Source: Desulfobacterales bacterium
GTDB lineage: Bacteria; Desulfobacterota; Desulfobacteria; Desulfobacterales; BuS5
Assembly: GCA_016735355.1 (NCBI GenBank)
Contig: JAERRQ010000342.1
Location: forward strand, 1 to 14,502
Length of the DNA: 14,502 nucleotides
Direction of reading: 5' to 3'
How positions within the stretch are numbered: the first letter of the stretch is position 1; the number at the start of each line of letters is the position of its first letter. The notes below the pieces were generated by a model, which was given only the letters and a program-made list of their open reading frames with translations, did not search any database and was not told where the DNA came from. This document shows, piece after piece, positions 7,601-14,502 of this stretch. The position numbers and the translations under genes were made by a program.

Positions 7601-8751
7601 AGGAATTGCTGGTGGGGCAGAAATGCCTCTCTCTTGTGCAGCAGAATACAACGGTTTTTATTGCCAAAGACAGCCTGATCGAATCGAGTAATCTGGCCGG
7701 AATTCCATTAGCACTTCTCGATGGCATAATATTGCAGGATCATGAAAGAGCTGAAAATGTATACGATCTTTTGGATCTTTACAAAGAGCAATGTGATAGT
7801 TGCAGTGATGCTTTTGATAAAAAGATAAAACGGTATGGGAAAGGTGACGACCTTCCGCCTGGCGTTATTAAAATGATAAAAGTCTATGTGGCGATGAAAA
7901 GGAAGCTTTCGGTGGGAGATAAGATGGCAGGCCGTCATGGAAATAAAGGCGTTGTTTCCAGAATTCTTCCTTTGGAGGATCTTCCCTATTTTGAAGATGG
8001 TACTCCGGTAGATATGGTGTTGAATCCACTTGGTGTCCCTTCTCGTATGAATGTCGGACAGATTTTGGAAATACATTTGGGAAGAGCCGCAAAGGGCTTG
8101 GGCGATCAGCTCAACATGCTGCTGGAAGAAAATAGACTTACCGATCTTAGAGATAAATTAAAACGTATATTTTCATTAAAGACGCAAACTGAAATGATAG
8201 ACAGCTTTGATGACCGGGATTTAATGGATTTTGTTTCCAATTATAAGAATGGTGTTCATATGGCTACGCCTGTTTTTGACGGCGCCAAAGAGGATGAGAT
8301 AAAGTCTCTTCTGGATGAGGCTGGAATTAGCACTTCAGGTCAGGCGACGCTGTACGACGGCCGATCAGGGGAAGCTTTTAGTGAAAAGATAACAGTGGGC
8401 GCAATGTATATGTTAAAGCTCCATCATCTTGTTGATGATAAAATACACGCCAGATCTATCGGTCCTTATTCTCTTGTTACGCAGCAACCTTTGGGTGGAA
8501 AGGCTCAGTTCGGAGGCCAGCGGTTTGGGGAGATGGAAGTCTGGGCCATGGAGGCTTATGGGGCTGCTTACGCTTTGCAGGAGTTTTTGACTGTAAAGTC
8601 AGATGATATGGCTGGACGAACTCGCATTTATGAGAGGATCGTTAAAGGCCAAAATCTGCTGGAACCTGGAATTCCGGAGTCTTTTAAAGTCCTTACAAAG
8701 GAATTGCAGAGTTTGGGCCTGAACGTGACATTATTGGAGAATGAAAATTAG
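4627..8751 (+). CDS. rpoB: DNA-directed RNA polymerase subunit beta
   Basis: This encodes 1374 residues. RpoB forms one half of the RNA polymerase catalytic cleft and binds the product RNA. The N-terminal RIRKNFGKI segment is canonical. The rifampicin pocket is present with wild-type-like residues D529, H539 and S544, equivalent to E. coli D516, H526 and S531. The catalytic-cleft motif [11 protein letters not shown] supplies K1099 and K1107. The C-terminal region has [20 protein letters not shown]. The ATG at 4627 is chosen over an in-frame TTG at 4552 because GGAG at 4618-4621 is five bases away and the 25 extra residues lie inside a structured leader. rpoC follows after 20 bases, so the two are co-transcribed. 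Confidence 0.98.
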   Translation: MSESSLANKRIRKNFGKIRKIIEIPDLIGVQKQSYKRFLQMDVPPEKREDIGMQAVFQSVFPINDLTGTSSLEFVSYRFVDIKNSVEECISRGMTYEIPISITVRLVVYDLDIETGVSSIRDIKEQEVYFGTIPLMTEKGTFVINGTERAVVSQLHRSSGVFFSHDQGKTHSSGKVIYSARIIPVRGSWIDMEIDPKGVVYIRIDRRRRFPITILFKAFGYTTEDILSYFYHKEKIIVRDEFIYKSLKGKYDLLKSLKGWRASYDVENPETGEVFVKEGRLFTQKAIRQIKAAELDMIQISREDIANSVFASTLLDPKTDTPIVRANDQVDDDLLERLRVAGINEFELLVIDGVIGSDSMHKTILLDKTESKLEALIEIYRRLRPGNPATQEVAQDFVDKLFFRSTYYDLSNVGRMKINQRLGIGSLADLRVLRKEDILCTTKALIDLKDTQGIVDDIDHLGNRRIRAVGELLENQYRIGLVRMVRAIKERMTLQEVDALMPHDLVNPKPVTAVVREFFGTSQLSQFLDQTNPLSETTHKRRLSALGPGGLTRERAGFEVRDVHPSHYGRICPIETPEGPNIGLIVSLSTYARVNDYGFIETPYRVVENGKVSNTIKFLDAFEEKDHPLAQANAPIDENGCYINPLVTSRVTGEFMMVKQEDIEFMDISPNQLVSISASLIPFLENDDANRALMGSNMQRQAVPLLNASAPLVGTGIEGVVAKDSGVTLVVKRDGVVIYVDASRIIIKHDLGEQHDGKVQGAPVTIYKLSKFIRSNQNTCFNHRPIVKKGQRVKAGEIIADGSATEKGELSLGKNVMVAFMPWAGYNFEDSILVSERLVRDGVYTSIHIEEFEVVARDTKIGKEDITRDIPNVGEEALRNLDDSGIIRLGAEVVQGDILVGKITPKGETQLSPEEKLLRAIFGEKAGDVKDTSLRVPPGVEGIVIDAKIFSRRGIDKDERTSQLENKEIATLEKDRDDEFGMLDEVVRMRLEELLVGQKCLSLVQQNTTVFIAKDSLIESSNLAGIPLALLDGIILQDHERAENVYDLLDLYKEQCDSCSDAFDKKIKRYGKGDDLPPGVIKMIKVYVAMKRKLSVGDKMAGRHGNKGVVSRILPLEDLPYFEDGTPVDMVLNPLGVPSRMNVGQILEIHLGRAAKGLGDQLNMLLEENRLTDLRDKLKRIFSLKTQTEMIDSFDDRDLMDFVSNYKNGVHMATPVFDGAKEDEIKSLLDEAGISTSGQATLYDGRSGEAFSEKITVGAMYMLKLHHLVDDKIHARSIGPYSLVTQQPLGGKAQFGGQRFGEMEVWAMEAYGAAYALQEFLTVKSDDMAGRTRIYERIVKGQNLLEPGIPESFKVLTKELQSLGLNVTLLENEN

Positions 8752-8771
8752 AATGGTATCGAGGTAAGCTT

Positions 8772-11700
8772 TTGGAAACATTATACGATTTTTTTGCCAA
8801 ACCGATGGACCCTAAAAGATATTCCGGTGTAAAAATAGAGTTGGCATCACCGGAGCAGATCCGTAAATGGTCGTTTGGGGAGATTAAGAAACCCGAAACA
8901 ATAAATTACAGGACATTTAAACCTGAACGTGATGGTCTTTTTTGTGCCAAGATTTTTGGTCCTACCAAGGATTATGAATGTAATTGCGGCAAATATAAAC
9001 GTATGAAGCATAGGGGGGTTATCTGTGAAAAATGCGGCGTTGAAGTAATACAGTCAAAAGTCCGCAGAGAAAGAATGGCTCATATCGAGCTCGCCTCACC
9101 TTGCGCGCATATATGGTTTTTGAAGAGTCTGCCCAGCAAAATCGGCACTCTTCTAGACATGACCTTAAAAAATCTTGAGAAAGTACTCTATTTTGACTGT
9201 TATATAGTAATGGATCCCAAGGATACCGAGTTAACGCGCGGGCAGTTGCTGTCTGACGACAAGTATTATGAGGCCCTTGATACTTTTGGGGAGAATTTTG
9301 AGGTCGGCATCGGCGCTGAGGCTGTTAAAAAGATGCTGGAGAATGTTGATCTTGAAGCGGAATATGCTCAGCTAAGAATAGATATCCAGAACACCGGCGC
9401 CATTGCCAAGCGCCAGAAATATTCTAAAAGACTGAAGGTAATTGATTCTTTCAGGCGTTCAGGCTTGAATCCGGTCTGTATGATAATGGAGTGTATTCCT
9501 GTCCTGCCGCCTGATTTGCGTCCGCTTGTTCCTCTTGAAGGCGGAAGATTTGCGACTTCCGATCTTAATGATCTTTACCGGAGGGTAATTAATCGTAATA
9601 ATCGTTTAAAACGTCTTATAGACTTAAAGGCACCTGATATTATAGTTCGCAACGAGAAGAGGATGTTGCAGGAAGCCGTTGATGTACTATTTGATAACGG
9701 AAGACAGGGCAGGGTCATTTTAGGTACCAATAAACGTCCCTTAAAATCCTTAAGTGATACATTAAAGGGTAAGCAAGGGCGGTTCCGTCAGAATCTGCTC
9801 GGAAAAAGGGTCGATTATTCCGGTCGTACTGTTATTACTGTAGGGCCTAATCTCAGGTTGCATCAGTGCGGTCTTCCAAAGAAAATGGCTCTTGAGCTCT
9901 TTAAACCTTTTGTTTATTATCGCCTTGAAAAAAAAGGCATAGTTTCTACTGTCAAGAGTGCCAAAAAAATAGTAGAAAAAGAAACGCCGGAGGTTTGGGA
10001 TGCTTTGGATGAGGTTGTGAAGGAATATCCTATTTTCCTTAACCGCGCTCCCACTCTTCATCGATTGGGAATACAGGCCTTTGAACCTATACTAATAGGG
10101 GGCAAGGCTATTCAGCTTCACCCGCTTGTTTGCACTGCATTTAATGCCGATTTCGACGGGGATCAGATGGCAGTTCATATACCCCTTTCCATTGAATCAC
10201 AGATTGAGGCCAGGGTATTGGTTCTGTCCAGCGATAATATTCTTTCCCCTGCTAATGGCAAACCTATCATTGTTCCAAGTCAGGATATTGTTCTAGGTAT
10301 ATATTACATGACTAGAGGAATTAGCGGTTTGCCAGGTGACGGTACGCTATTTTCAAGTTTGGAAGAGGTTCGCTCAGCCTTTGACGCAGGTGCGATTGAT
10401 CTTCATTCTAAAATCATAGTACGTATCAATGGTGTAAGGGAAGAGACCACGGTCGGCCGGGTTTTGCTGTACGAGATCCTGCCCAATGAAAAGGTCTTTA
10501 GCTTTAACCATATAATTGTTTCGACAGAGGAAGATGCGAAGAGCATATTGGATAGCTTGAAGAACGGAGGCTCTTTTAAAGAGTTATCGATTGAATATTC
10601 AAATAACCAGGATGAAGAGAATAACGCTTTTCTGACCAAGGAAGAATTTAACAGGTTTTTTAATATAAAAAGCGAGGAAGCCGATAAACTTTATTCGCAA
10701 GAACCCGGAACATATAGTGAAATCTTTTTTGATGGTGATCTCTACCATCTTTTTGAGGTGGTAGCCAAGAAGCCTGATATAGCTTTTGATATAATAAATA
10801 AAGTAATGGATAAAAAGTCTCTTGGCCAACTTGTCGATTCCGTATACAGGAACCTTGGGCCGAAGGCTACTGTGATACTTGCAGACCGCTTGAAGGATCT
10901 AGGTTATGAATATTCGACTAAGGGAGGGTTATCAATATCCATAGATGCTATGATAATTCCTCCGGCAAAACAGGATATAATTAAAAGAGCTGACGCACAG
11001 GTTAATGAGATAGGCAGGCAGTATACGGAAGGTCTCATAACCCAGGGTGAAAAATATAATAAAGTCGTCGATATATGGGCTAAAGCTACTGATGACGTTG
11101 CCAATGAGATGATGAATGCCATGAAAATGGTTTCTCCCATGGATAATGAGGATGTCGATATTGTTATTAATAAAGACAGTCAATCCGGTCCTACAGAAAG
11201 TTTTAATCCTATTTATATGATGGCCGATTCCGGAGCAAGGGGCAGCAAGGATCAAATGAGACAATTGGCGGGGATGAGGGGGCTTATGGCGAAACCGTCA
11301 GGTGAAATTATAGAGACTCCCATTAATGCCAATTTTAGAGAGGGTCTTTCGGTTCTGCAATATTTCATTTCCACCCACGGAGCAAGGAAGGGATTGGCTG
11401 ATACAGCATTAAAGACGGCAAATTCAGGATATCTTACAAGGCGGTTGGCCGATGTTGCCCAAGACTGTACGGTAATTATGCATGACTGCGGCTCTGTTAG
11501 CGGCATCCAGGTAGAGCCTCTAATGGAGGGCGGAGAGGTTATTCAGCGTCTGGGTGAAAGGGTATTGGGACGTGTAGCTGCTGAGGATGTTATAGATCCT
11601 TTTACGGATGAACTGCTTGTCAAGATGGGTGAATATATTGATGAGGCTGATGTTAAAAAGATAGAAGCCGCAGGTATTATTATTGTAAAAATCAGGTCTG

Positions 11701-13160
11701 TATTGACGTGTAAGGTTAAAAATGGAGTATGTATTAAGTGTTATGGTCGTGATCTTGCTCATGGGAGGCCGGTTGAGATAGGTCAGGCAGTAGGAATTCT
11801 GGCCGCCCAGTCTATAGGCGAGCCTGGAACCCAGTTGACAATGCGGACATTTCACATCGGAGGAACAGCCAGCCGAAGGGTTGAGCAGGCTGATATCCGA
11901 GTAATGTCGGATGGTAAGGTAAAGTATATAAGTCTTAACGCTGCGGTTAATTCAGAGAATAAGATGGTTGTAATGAATCGAAAAGGTGGTGAATTTGCAA
12001 TTATTGGCAACACAGGCCGGGAATTAGAGCGTTTTCCTGTAATTTACGGAGCTCATATAAATCTGAATGAGGGTGATAAAGTAAAGCCGGGAGATTTGCT
12101 TGCAACCTGGGATCCCTTTACAACACCTATTTTGACCGAGGTGGGGGGAGATGTCAAATTTGGGGATATAAACCTGGGAAAAACAATGCAGGTGAAAGTA
12201 GACCCTGTGACAGGAAAATCGAGTCGCATGATAATCGAATCAAAAAACGTAGAGGAACGTCCGAGGATTTCCATTAAAGACAAGAGCGGCAAGACAGCCG
12301 ACATGAAGTCCTCTGAGGGCAAAGCTCGTTATTATCTGCCTGTGGACGCTATACTCCTGGTTGAAGAGGGGGATAGTGTAATGCCTGGAGATGTGATCGC
12401 CAAACTGCCGCGAGCGACAACCAAGACAAAAGATATTACAGGAGGTCTGCCAAGGGTTGCCGAGCTTTTTGAAGTTCGCAAACCAAAAGAGATGGCTATT
12501 CTGAGTGCAATTGACGGGTATGTATCAATTAGAAAAGGCACAAAAAAAGGAAAACGGAAAGTTACAATTACCCCTGTCGACGTTGGAGATAAAAAGGAGT
12601 ATTTGATTCCCCAGGGTAAACATATCAATGTTTATGAGGGCGATTATGTAAAGGCGGGCGAACATCTTATCGGAGGTTCAGCAAATCCGCAGGATATTCT
12701 GAACATTAAAGGTGAGATTGCATTGGCTCGTTACCTGGTAAATGAAGTGCAGGAAGTGTATAACCTGCAGGGCGTCCGTATCAATGATAAACATATTGAA
12801 GTTATAGTGCGTCAGATGATGAAGCGTGTAAAGATTATTGATTCGGGGGATACCGATTTTATTATTGAGGAACAGGTCGATCGCATTAGGTTTGAAGAGA
12901 CAAACAGCGCTGTTATGGAGAATGGGGGTAAACCGGCTGTTGCCGAGTCGTTGATTCTCGGAATAACCAAGGCATCGCTAAGTACCGAAAGCTTTATTTC
13001 GGCAGCTTCTTTTCAGGAGACAACAAAGGTGCTGGCGGAAGCGAGTATTTCAGGCAAAGTTGATCATCTTAAAGGACTTAAAGAGAATATTATTATGGGT
13101 AGACTGATTCCTGCTGGTACCGGCTTTCCCGAGCATGGTGCTTTCGATATTGAAATATAA
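8772..13160 (+). CDS. rpoC: DNA-directed RNA polymerase subunit beta' with an inserted parvulin-like domain
   Basis: This encodes 1462 residues from a TTG start, with GAGGT at 8761-8765 a few bases upstream. RpoC carries the polymerase active site. The first zinc site is C70, C72, C85, C88. The catalytic NADFDGD motif gives D460, D462 and D464. The bridge-helix region contains [14 protein letters not shown] (from about residue 812). The second zinc site is C906, C980, C987, C990. The trigger loop includes MRTFHIGG (about 1024-1031), followed by the large proteobacterial trigger-loop insertion up to [16 protein letters not shown]. The C-terminus matches the family ([14 protein letters not shown]). 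Unusually, about residues 572-670 have no counterpart in E. coli beta' and resemble a peptidyl-prolyl isomerase. The frame is open throughout. Confidence 0.97.
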   Translation: METLYDFFAKPMDPKRYSGVKIELASPEQIRKWSFGEIKKPETINYRTFKPERDGLFCAKIFGPTKDYECNCGKYKRMKHRGVICEKCGVEVIQSKVRRERMAHIELASPCAHIWFLKSLPSKIGTLLDMTLKNLEKVLYFDCYIVMDPKDTELTRGQLLSDDKYYEALDTFGENFEVGIGAEAVKKMLENVDLEAEYAQLRIDIQNTGAIAKRQKYSKRLKVIDSFRRSGLNPVCMIMECIPVLPPDLRPLVPLEGGRFATSDLNDLYRRVINRNNRLKRLIDLKAPDIIVRNEKRMLQEAVDVLFDNGRQGRVILGTNKRPLKSLSDTLKGKQGRFRQNLLGKRVDYSGRTVITVGPNLRLHQCGLPKKMALELFKPFVYYRLEKKGIVSTVKSAKKIVEKETPEVWDALDEVVKEYPIFLNRAPTLHRLGIQAFEPILIGGKAIQLHPLVCTAFNADFDGDQMAVHIPLSIESQIEARVLVLSSDNILSPANGKPIIVPSQDIVLGIYYMTRGISGLPGDGTLFSSLEEVRSAFDAGAIDLHSKIIVRINGVREETTVGRVLLYEILPNEKVFSFNHIIVSTEEDAKSILDSLKNGGSFKELSIEYSNNQDEENNAFLTKEEFNRFFNIKSEEADKLYSQEPGTYSEIFFDGDLYHLFEVVAKKPDIAFDIINKVMDKKSLGQLVDSVYRNLGPKATVILADRLKDLGYEYSTKGGLSISIDAMIIPPAKQDIIKRADAQVNEIGRQYTEGLITQGEKYNKVVDIWAKATDDVANEMMNAMKMVSPMDNEDVDIVINKDSQSGPTESFNPIYMMADSGARGSKDQMRQLAGMRGLMAKPSGEIIETPINANFREGLSVLQYFISTHGARKGLADTALKTANSGYLTRRLADVAQDCTVIMHDCGSVSGIQVEPLMEGGEVIQRLGERVLGRVAAEDVIDPFTDELLVKMGEYIDEADVKKIEAAGIIIVKIRSVLTCKVKNGVCIKCYGRDLAHGRPVEIGQAVGILAAQSIGEPGTQLTMRTFHIGGTASRRVEQADIRVMSDGKVKYISLNAAVNSENKMVVMNRKGGEFAIIGNTGRELERFPVIYGAHINLNEGDKVKPGDLLATWDPFTTPILTEVGGDVKFGDINLGKTMQVKVDPVTGKSSRMIIESKNVEERPRISIKDKSGKTADMKSSEGKARYYLPVDAILLVEEGDSVMPGDVIAKLPRATTKTKDITGGLPRVAELFEVRKPKEMAILSAIDGYVSIRKGTKKGKRKVTITPVDVGDKKEYLIPQGKHINVYEGDYVKAGEHLIGGSANPQDILNIKGEIALARYLVNEVQEVYNLQGVRINDKHIEVIVRQMMKRVKIIDSGDTDFIIEEQVDRIRFEETNSAVMENGGKPAVAESLILGITKASLSTESFISAASFQETTKVLAEASISGKVDHLKGLKENIIMGRLIPAGTGFPEHGAFDIEI
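10485..10781 (+). other. PpiC/parvulin-like domain inserted in RpoC
   Basis: These are residues about 572-670 of beta'. The flanks [10 protein letters not shown] and [13 protein letters not shown] align with the continuous E. coli stretch around VPKGLPYSIVNQALGKK, so the segment between is an insertion. It opens with [19 protein letters not shown] and continues with [12 protein letters not shown]. It closes with [19 protein letters not shown], the order and spacing of a parvulin rotamase (a HILV-type strand, a helix, SFxELAxxYS, then GxxSxxxxxxxGYHIxxV). The two histidines typical of the fold are present (H580, H659). The central GGDLG motif is degraded to NNAFL, so catalysis is uncertain. 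A binding role on the polymerase surface near the secondary-channel rim is an inference. Confidence 0.75.
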
Positions 13161-13182
13161 TTTTTTATATTTCAATATCGAA
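13143..13182 (+). repeat. 18-bp perfect hairpin overlapping the rpoC stop codon
   Basis: The last five sense codons and the stop codon of rpoC (13143-13160) are followed by a TTTT loop (13161-13164) and the exact 18-base reverse complement (13165-13182). The stem is AT-rich and is not followed by a T-tract (AATAATG comes next), so it is not a standard intrinsic terminator. A 3'-end stabiliser, RNase III target or operator are alternatives. Confidence 0.6.
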
Positions 13183-13257
13183 TAATGTCGCTATGTTACA
13201 TAAAATTTTTCTTTACAGCTTATTTTTTGTATTTATTAAAATATCGATATAAAATGC

Positions 13258-13286
13258 TTGACAATATGTTGCCTTACATTTATAAT
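13258..13286 (+). promoter_or_regulatory. Consensus sigma-70 promoter for the rpsL-rpsG-tuf unit
   Basis: TTGACA at 13258-13263 and TATAAT at 13281-13286 are both exact consensus hexamers with the optimal 17-base spacer. Transcription would start near 13293, about 43 bases before the rpsL ATG. The 10-bp palindrome ATATCGATAT at 13241-13250 lies just upstream and could be an operator. The site implies that the str genes do not rely on readthrough from rpoC. Confidence 0.85.
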
Positions 13287-13335
13287 AAATCTTTTATCAG
13301 CGTTGCAGAAGAACAATAAAATTAAAGAGGATGAA

Positions 13336-13707
13336 ATGCCGACGATTAATCAATTGGTGAGAAAAGGTAGAAAGCGGATAAAGAGGAAGACCAATACACC
13401 GGCGCTTAAGGGTGCGCCACAAAAAAGAGGTGTATGCACCCGTGTTTATACTTCAACGCCAAAGAAGCCGAATTCCGCGTTACGTAAAGTCGCCAAAGTC
13501 AGGTTGACAAGCGGTGCAGAGGTTACAGCATATATTCCCGGTATCGGTCATAACCTTCAGGAGCATTCTGTTGTTCTTGTTCGTGGCGGTCGGGTTAAGG
13601 ATCTCCCAGGTGTAAGATATCATATCGTCAGAGGCATTCTTGATACTCTTGGCGTGGAAGATAGAAAACATGGAAGGTCCAAATATGGTGTAAAGAAACC
13701 TAAATAG
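13336..13707 (+). CDS. rpsL: 30S ribosomal protein S12
   Basis: This encodes 123 residues, the standard length, beginning [13 protein letters not shown]12 lies at the decoding centre and governs accuracy. K43 and K88, the residues usually altered in streptomycin resistance, are both lysine, and D89, the methylthiolated aspartate in E. coli, is present. The start is the ATG at 13336 with AAAGAGG at 13324-13330. A longer in-frame start at 13258 is rejected because it coincides with the -35 hexamer. rpsG follows after 95 bases. A perfect consensus promoter lies upstream, so expression is expected to be strong. Confidence 0.98.
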   Translation: MPTINQLVRKGRKRIKRKTNTPALKGAPQKRGVCTRVYTSTPKKPNSALRKVAKVRLTSGAEVTAYIPGIGHNLQEHSVVLVRGGRVKDLPGVRYHIVRGILDTLGVEDRKHGRSKYGVKKPK

Positions 13708-13802
13708 GGTTTATAGCTCGTCGTATAAGCAACTCAAAATTTTATCTTAAAGTTTGTAAAGGTCAAATCTTTTAATTAATCAAATGTGAAGTGGTTTGGA
13801 AT

Positions 13803-14273
13803 ATGCCCAGAAGAAGAGAAGTTCCGCATAGGAAGGTTGTACCCGATTCCAAATATAATAATACTTTGGTATCAAGATTTATTAAATCAATCATGAAGGA
13901 CGGAAAAAAAAGTCTTGCTGAGTCGATTGTGTATGAAGCCTTTGATATTATTGAGAAAAAGACTAATGAGCCGCCAGTGGACATTTTTGAGAATGCTTTG
14001 AAAAATGTGCAGCCAATGATTGAGGTGAAGTCGCGGCGAGTCGGTGGTTCAACCTATCAGATACCGACGGAAATCCGACCTTCACGAAGAAATGCATTAG
14101 GTATCAGATGGATAATTGGTTTTGCTCATAAAAGATCTGAAAAAGGGATGGCCAAAAAGCTTGCCGCTGAATTCCTGGATGCTTTTAATAAAAGAGGAGC
14201 CTCTGTTAAAAAGAGGGAGGATACTCATAAAATGGCTGAAGCTAATAAGGCGTTTGCCCATTATCGCTGGTAG
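13803..14273 (+). CDS. rpsG: 30S ribosomal protein S7
   Basis: This encodes 156 residues, the typical length. S7 nucleates assembly of the small-subunit head and contacts E-site tRNA. The canonical start [12 protein letters not shown] fixes the ATG at 13803. The ribosome binding site is weak (TTTGGA about five bases upstream). An in-frame GTG at 13791 would add only MVWN and has no better site. Family stretches include [15 protein letters not shown], the S7 signature near [14 protein letters not shown], and C-terminal [20 protein letters not shown]. In E. coli S7 represses translation of its own operon through the rpsL-rpsG spacer. The spacer here (13708-13802) is of similar size, but no clear structure was found in it. 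Confidence 0.97.
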   Translation: MPRRREVPHRKVVPDSKYNNTLVSRFIKSIMKDGKKSLAESIVYEAFDIIEKKTNEPPVDIFENALKNVQPMIEVKSRRVGGSTYQIPTEIRPSRRNALGIRWIIGFAHKRSEKGMAKKLAAEFLDAFNKRGASVKKREDTHKMAEANKAFAHYRW

Positions 14274-14328
14274 AAAACGTTGTTTTTTGAAGAATTTACT
14301 TCCGCATTAAGAGGGGAGGGTATTAGAG

Positions 14329-14502
14329 ATGGCAAAGGAAAAGTATGAGAGGACCAAGCCGCACGTAAATGTTGGCACAATAGGGCATATTGATCATGGC
14401 AAGACGACATTGACTGCAGCAATAACAAAACATAATGGCTTAAAAGGTCTGGCTGATTTTGTTCCTTTTGATCAGATAGACAAAGCGCCTGAAGAGAAGG
14501 AG
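14329..14502 (+). CDS. tuf: Elongation factor Tu, N-terminal 58 residues (partial, second tuf copy)
   Basis: The ATG at 14329 has the strong site GAGGGGAGGG at 14311-14320. The first residues, [20 protein letters not shown], and the P-loop GHIDHGKT at residues 19-26 are characteristic of EF-Tu. The frame continues past the window through [10 protein letters not shown], just before switch I. The [12 protein letters not shown]-terminus and the spacing of DKAPEEKE exclude EF-G, so this is a second tuf placed directly after rpsG rather than after fusA. The region present at the left edge is the C-terminus of the other copy, so the two visible pieces do not overlap and cannot be compared. Confidence 0.97.
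   Translation, partial: MAKEKYERTKPHVNVGTIGHIDHGKTTLTAAITKHNGLKGLADFVPFDQIDKAPEEKE

Noticed and set aside
7308..7727. 139-codon minus-strand open frame within rpoB
   Set aside because: Its serine-rich composition is typical of the reverse complement of a coding sequence, and there is no independent support.
10485..10781. Frameshift or chimeric assembly as the cause of the rpoC insertion
   Set aside because: The frame is continuous, codon use looks like its neighbours, and the inserted residues resemble a coherent known fold rather than out-of-frame translation.
13258..13335. N-terminal extension of S12 from a TTG
   Set aside because: The TTG is part of the -35 hexamer of a perfect promoter, upstream of the expected transcription start, and S12 is normally 123 residues.
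1..14502. CRISPR arrays, insertion sequences or prophage genes
   Set aside because: No regularly spaced direct repeats, transposase or phage-like frames were seen. All coding frames belong to the conserved cluster.

Overview
This window looks like the beta/str ribosomal-RNA polymerase gene cluster of a low-to-moderate GC bacterium. It is probably from Desulfobacterota (Desulfobacterales-like, formerly Deltaproteobacteria). That placement is an inference from gene order, from the 1374-residue RpoB, from an RpoC carrying the large trigger-loop insertion usual in proteobacteria, and from EF-Tu residues around KAPEEKE. No marker was searched against a database. All genes are on the + strand.

Layout: the 3' end of a first tuf (EF-Tu), rpmG (L33), tRNA-Trp(CCA), secE, nusG, rplK (L11), rplA (L1), a 423-nt spacer, rplJ (L10), rplL (L7/L12), a 263-nt spacer, rpoB, rpoC, a 175-nt spacer with a consensus promoter, rpsL (S12), rpsG (S7), and the 5' end of a second tuf. 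The genes supply translation elongation (EF-Tu, L1, L10, L11, L7/L12, L33, S7, S12), the Sec translocon (SecE), transcription elongation (NusG) and the two catalytic RNA polymerase subunits. Start sites were chosen from Shine-Dalgarno spacing and canonical N-termini. They differ from the longest open frame for rplL, rpoB, rpsL and rpsG.

The most unusual feature is in rpoC. About 97 codons are inserted between the active-site half of beta' and the segment leading to the bridge helix. The inserted residues resemble a PpiC/parvulin peptidyl-prolyl isomerase, including a HIIV opening and a Y-H-L-F-E-V closing strand. This would put a chaperone-type domain on RNA polymerase near the secondary channel.

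The non-coding DNA is also rich. Two diverged copies of a roughly 90-nt palindromic element lie upstream of rplA and between rplA and rplJ. They share primary sequence, and their stems keep pairing despite substitutions. The rplA-rplJ spacer also holds a nested terminator-like hairpin, an L10-leader-like motif and a possible Shine-Dalgarno-sequestering pair. The rplL-rpoB spacer holds a long inverted repeat and a separate two-stem leader. An 18-bp perfect hairpin overlaps the rpoC stop codon. A perfect TTGACA-17-TATAAT promoter drives rpsL. fusA is not between rpsG and tuf, its usual place.
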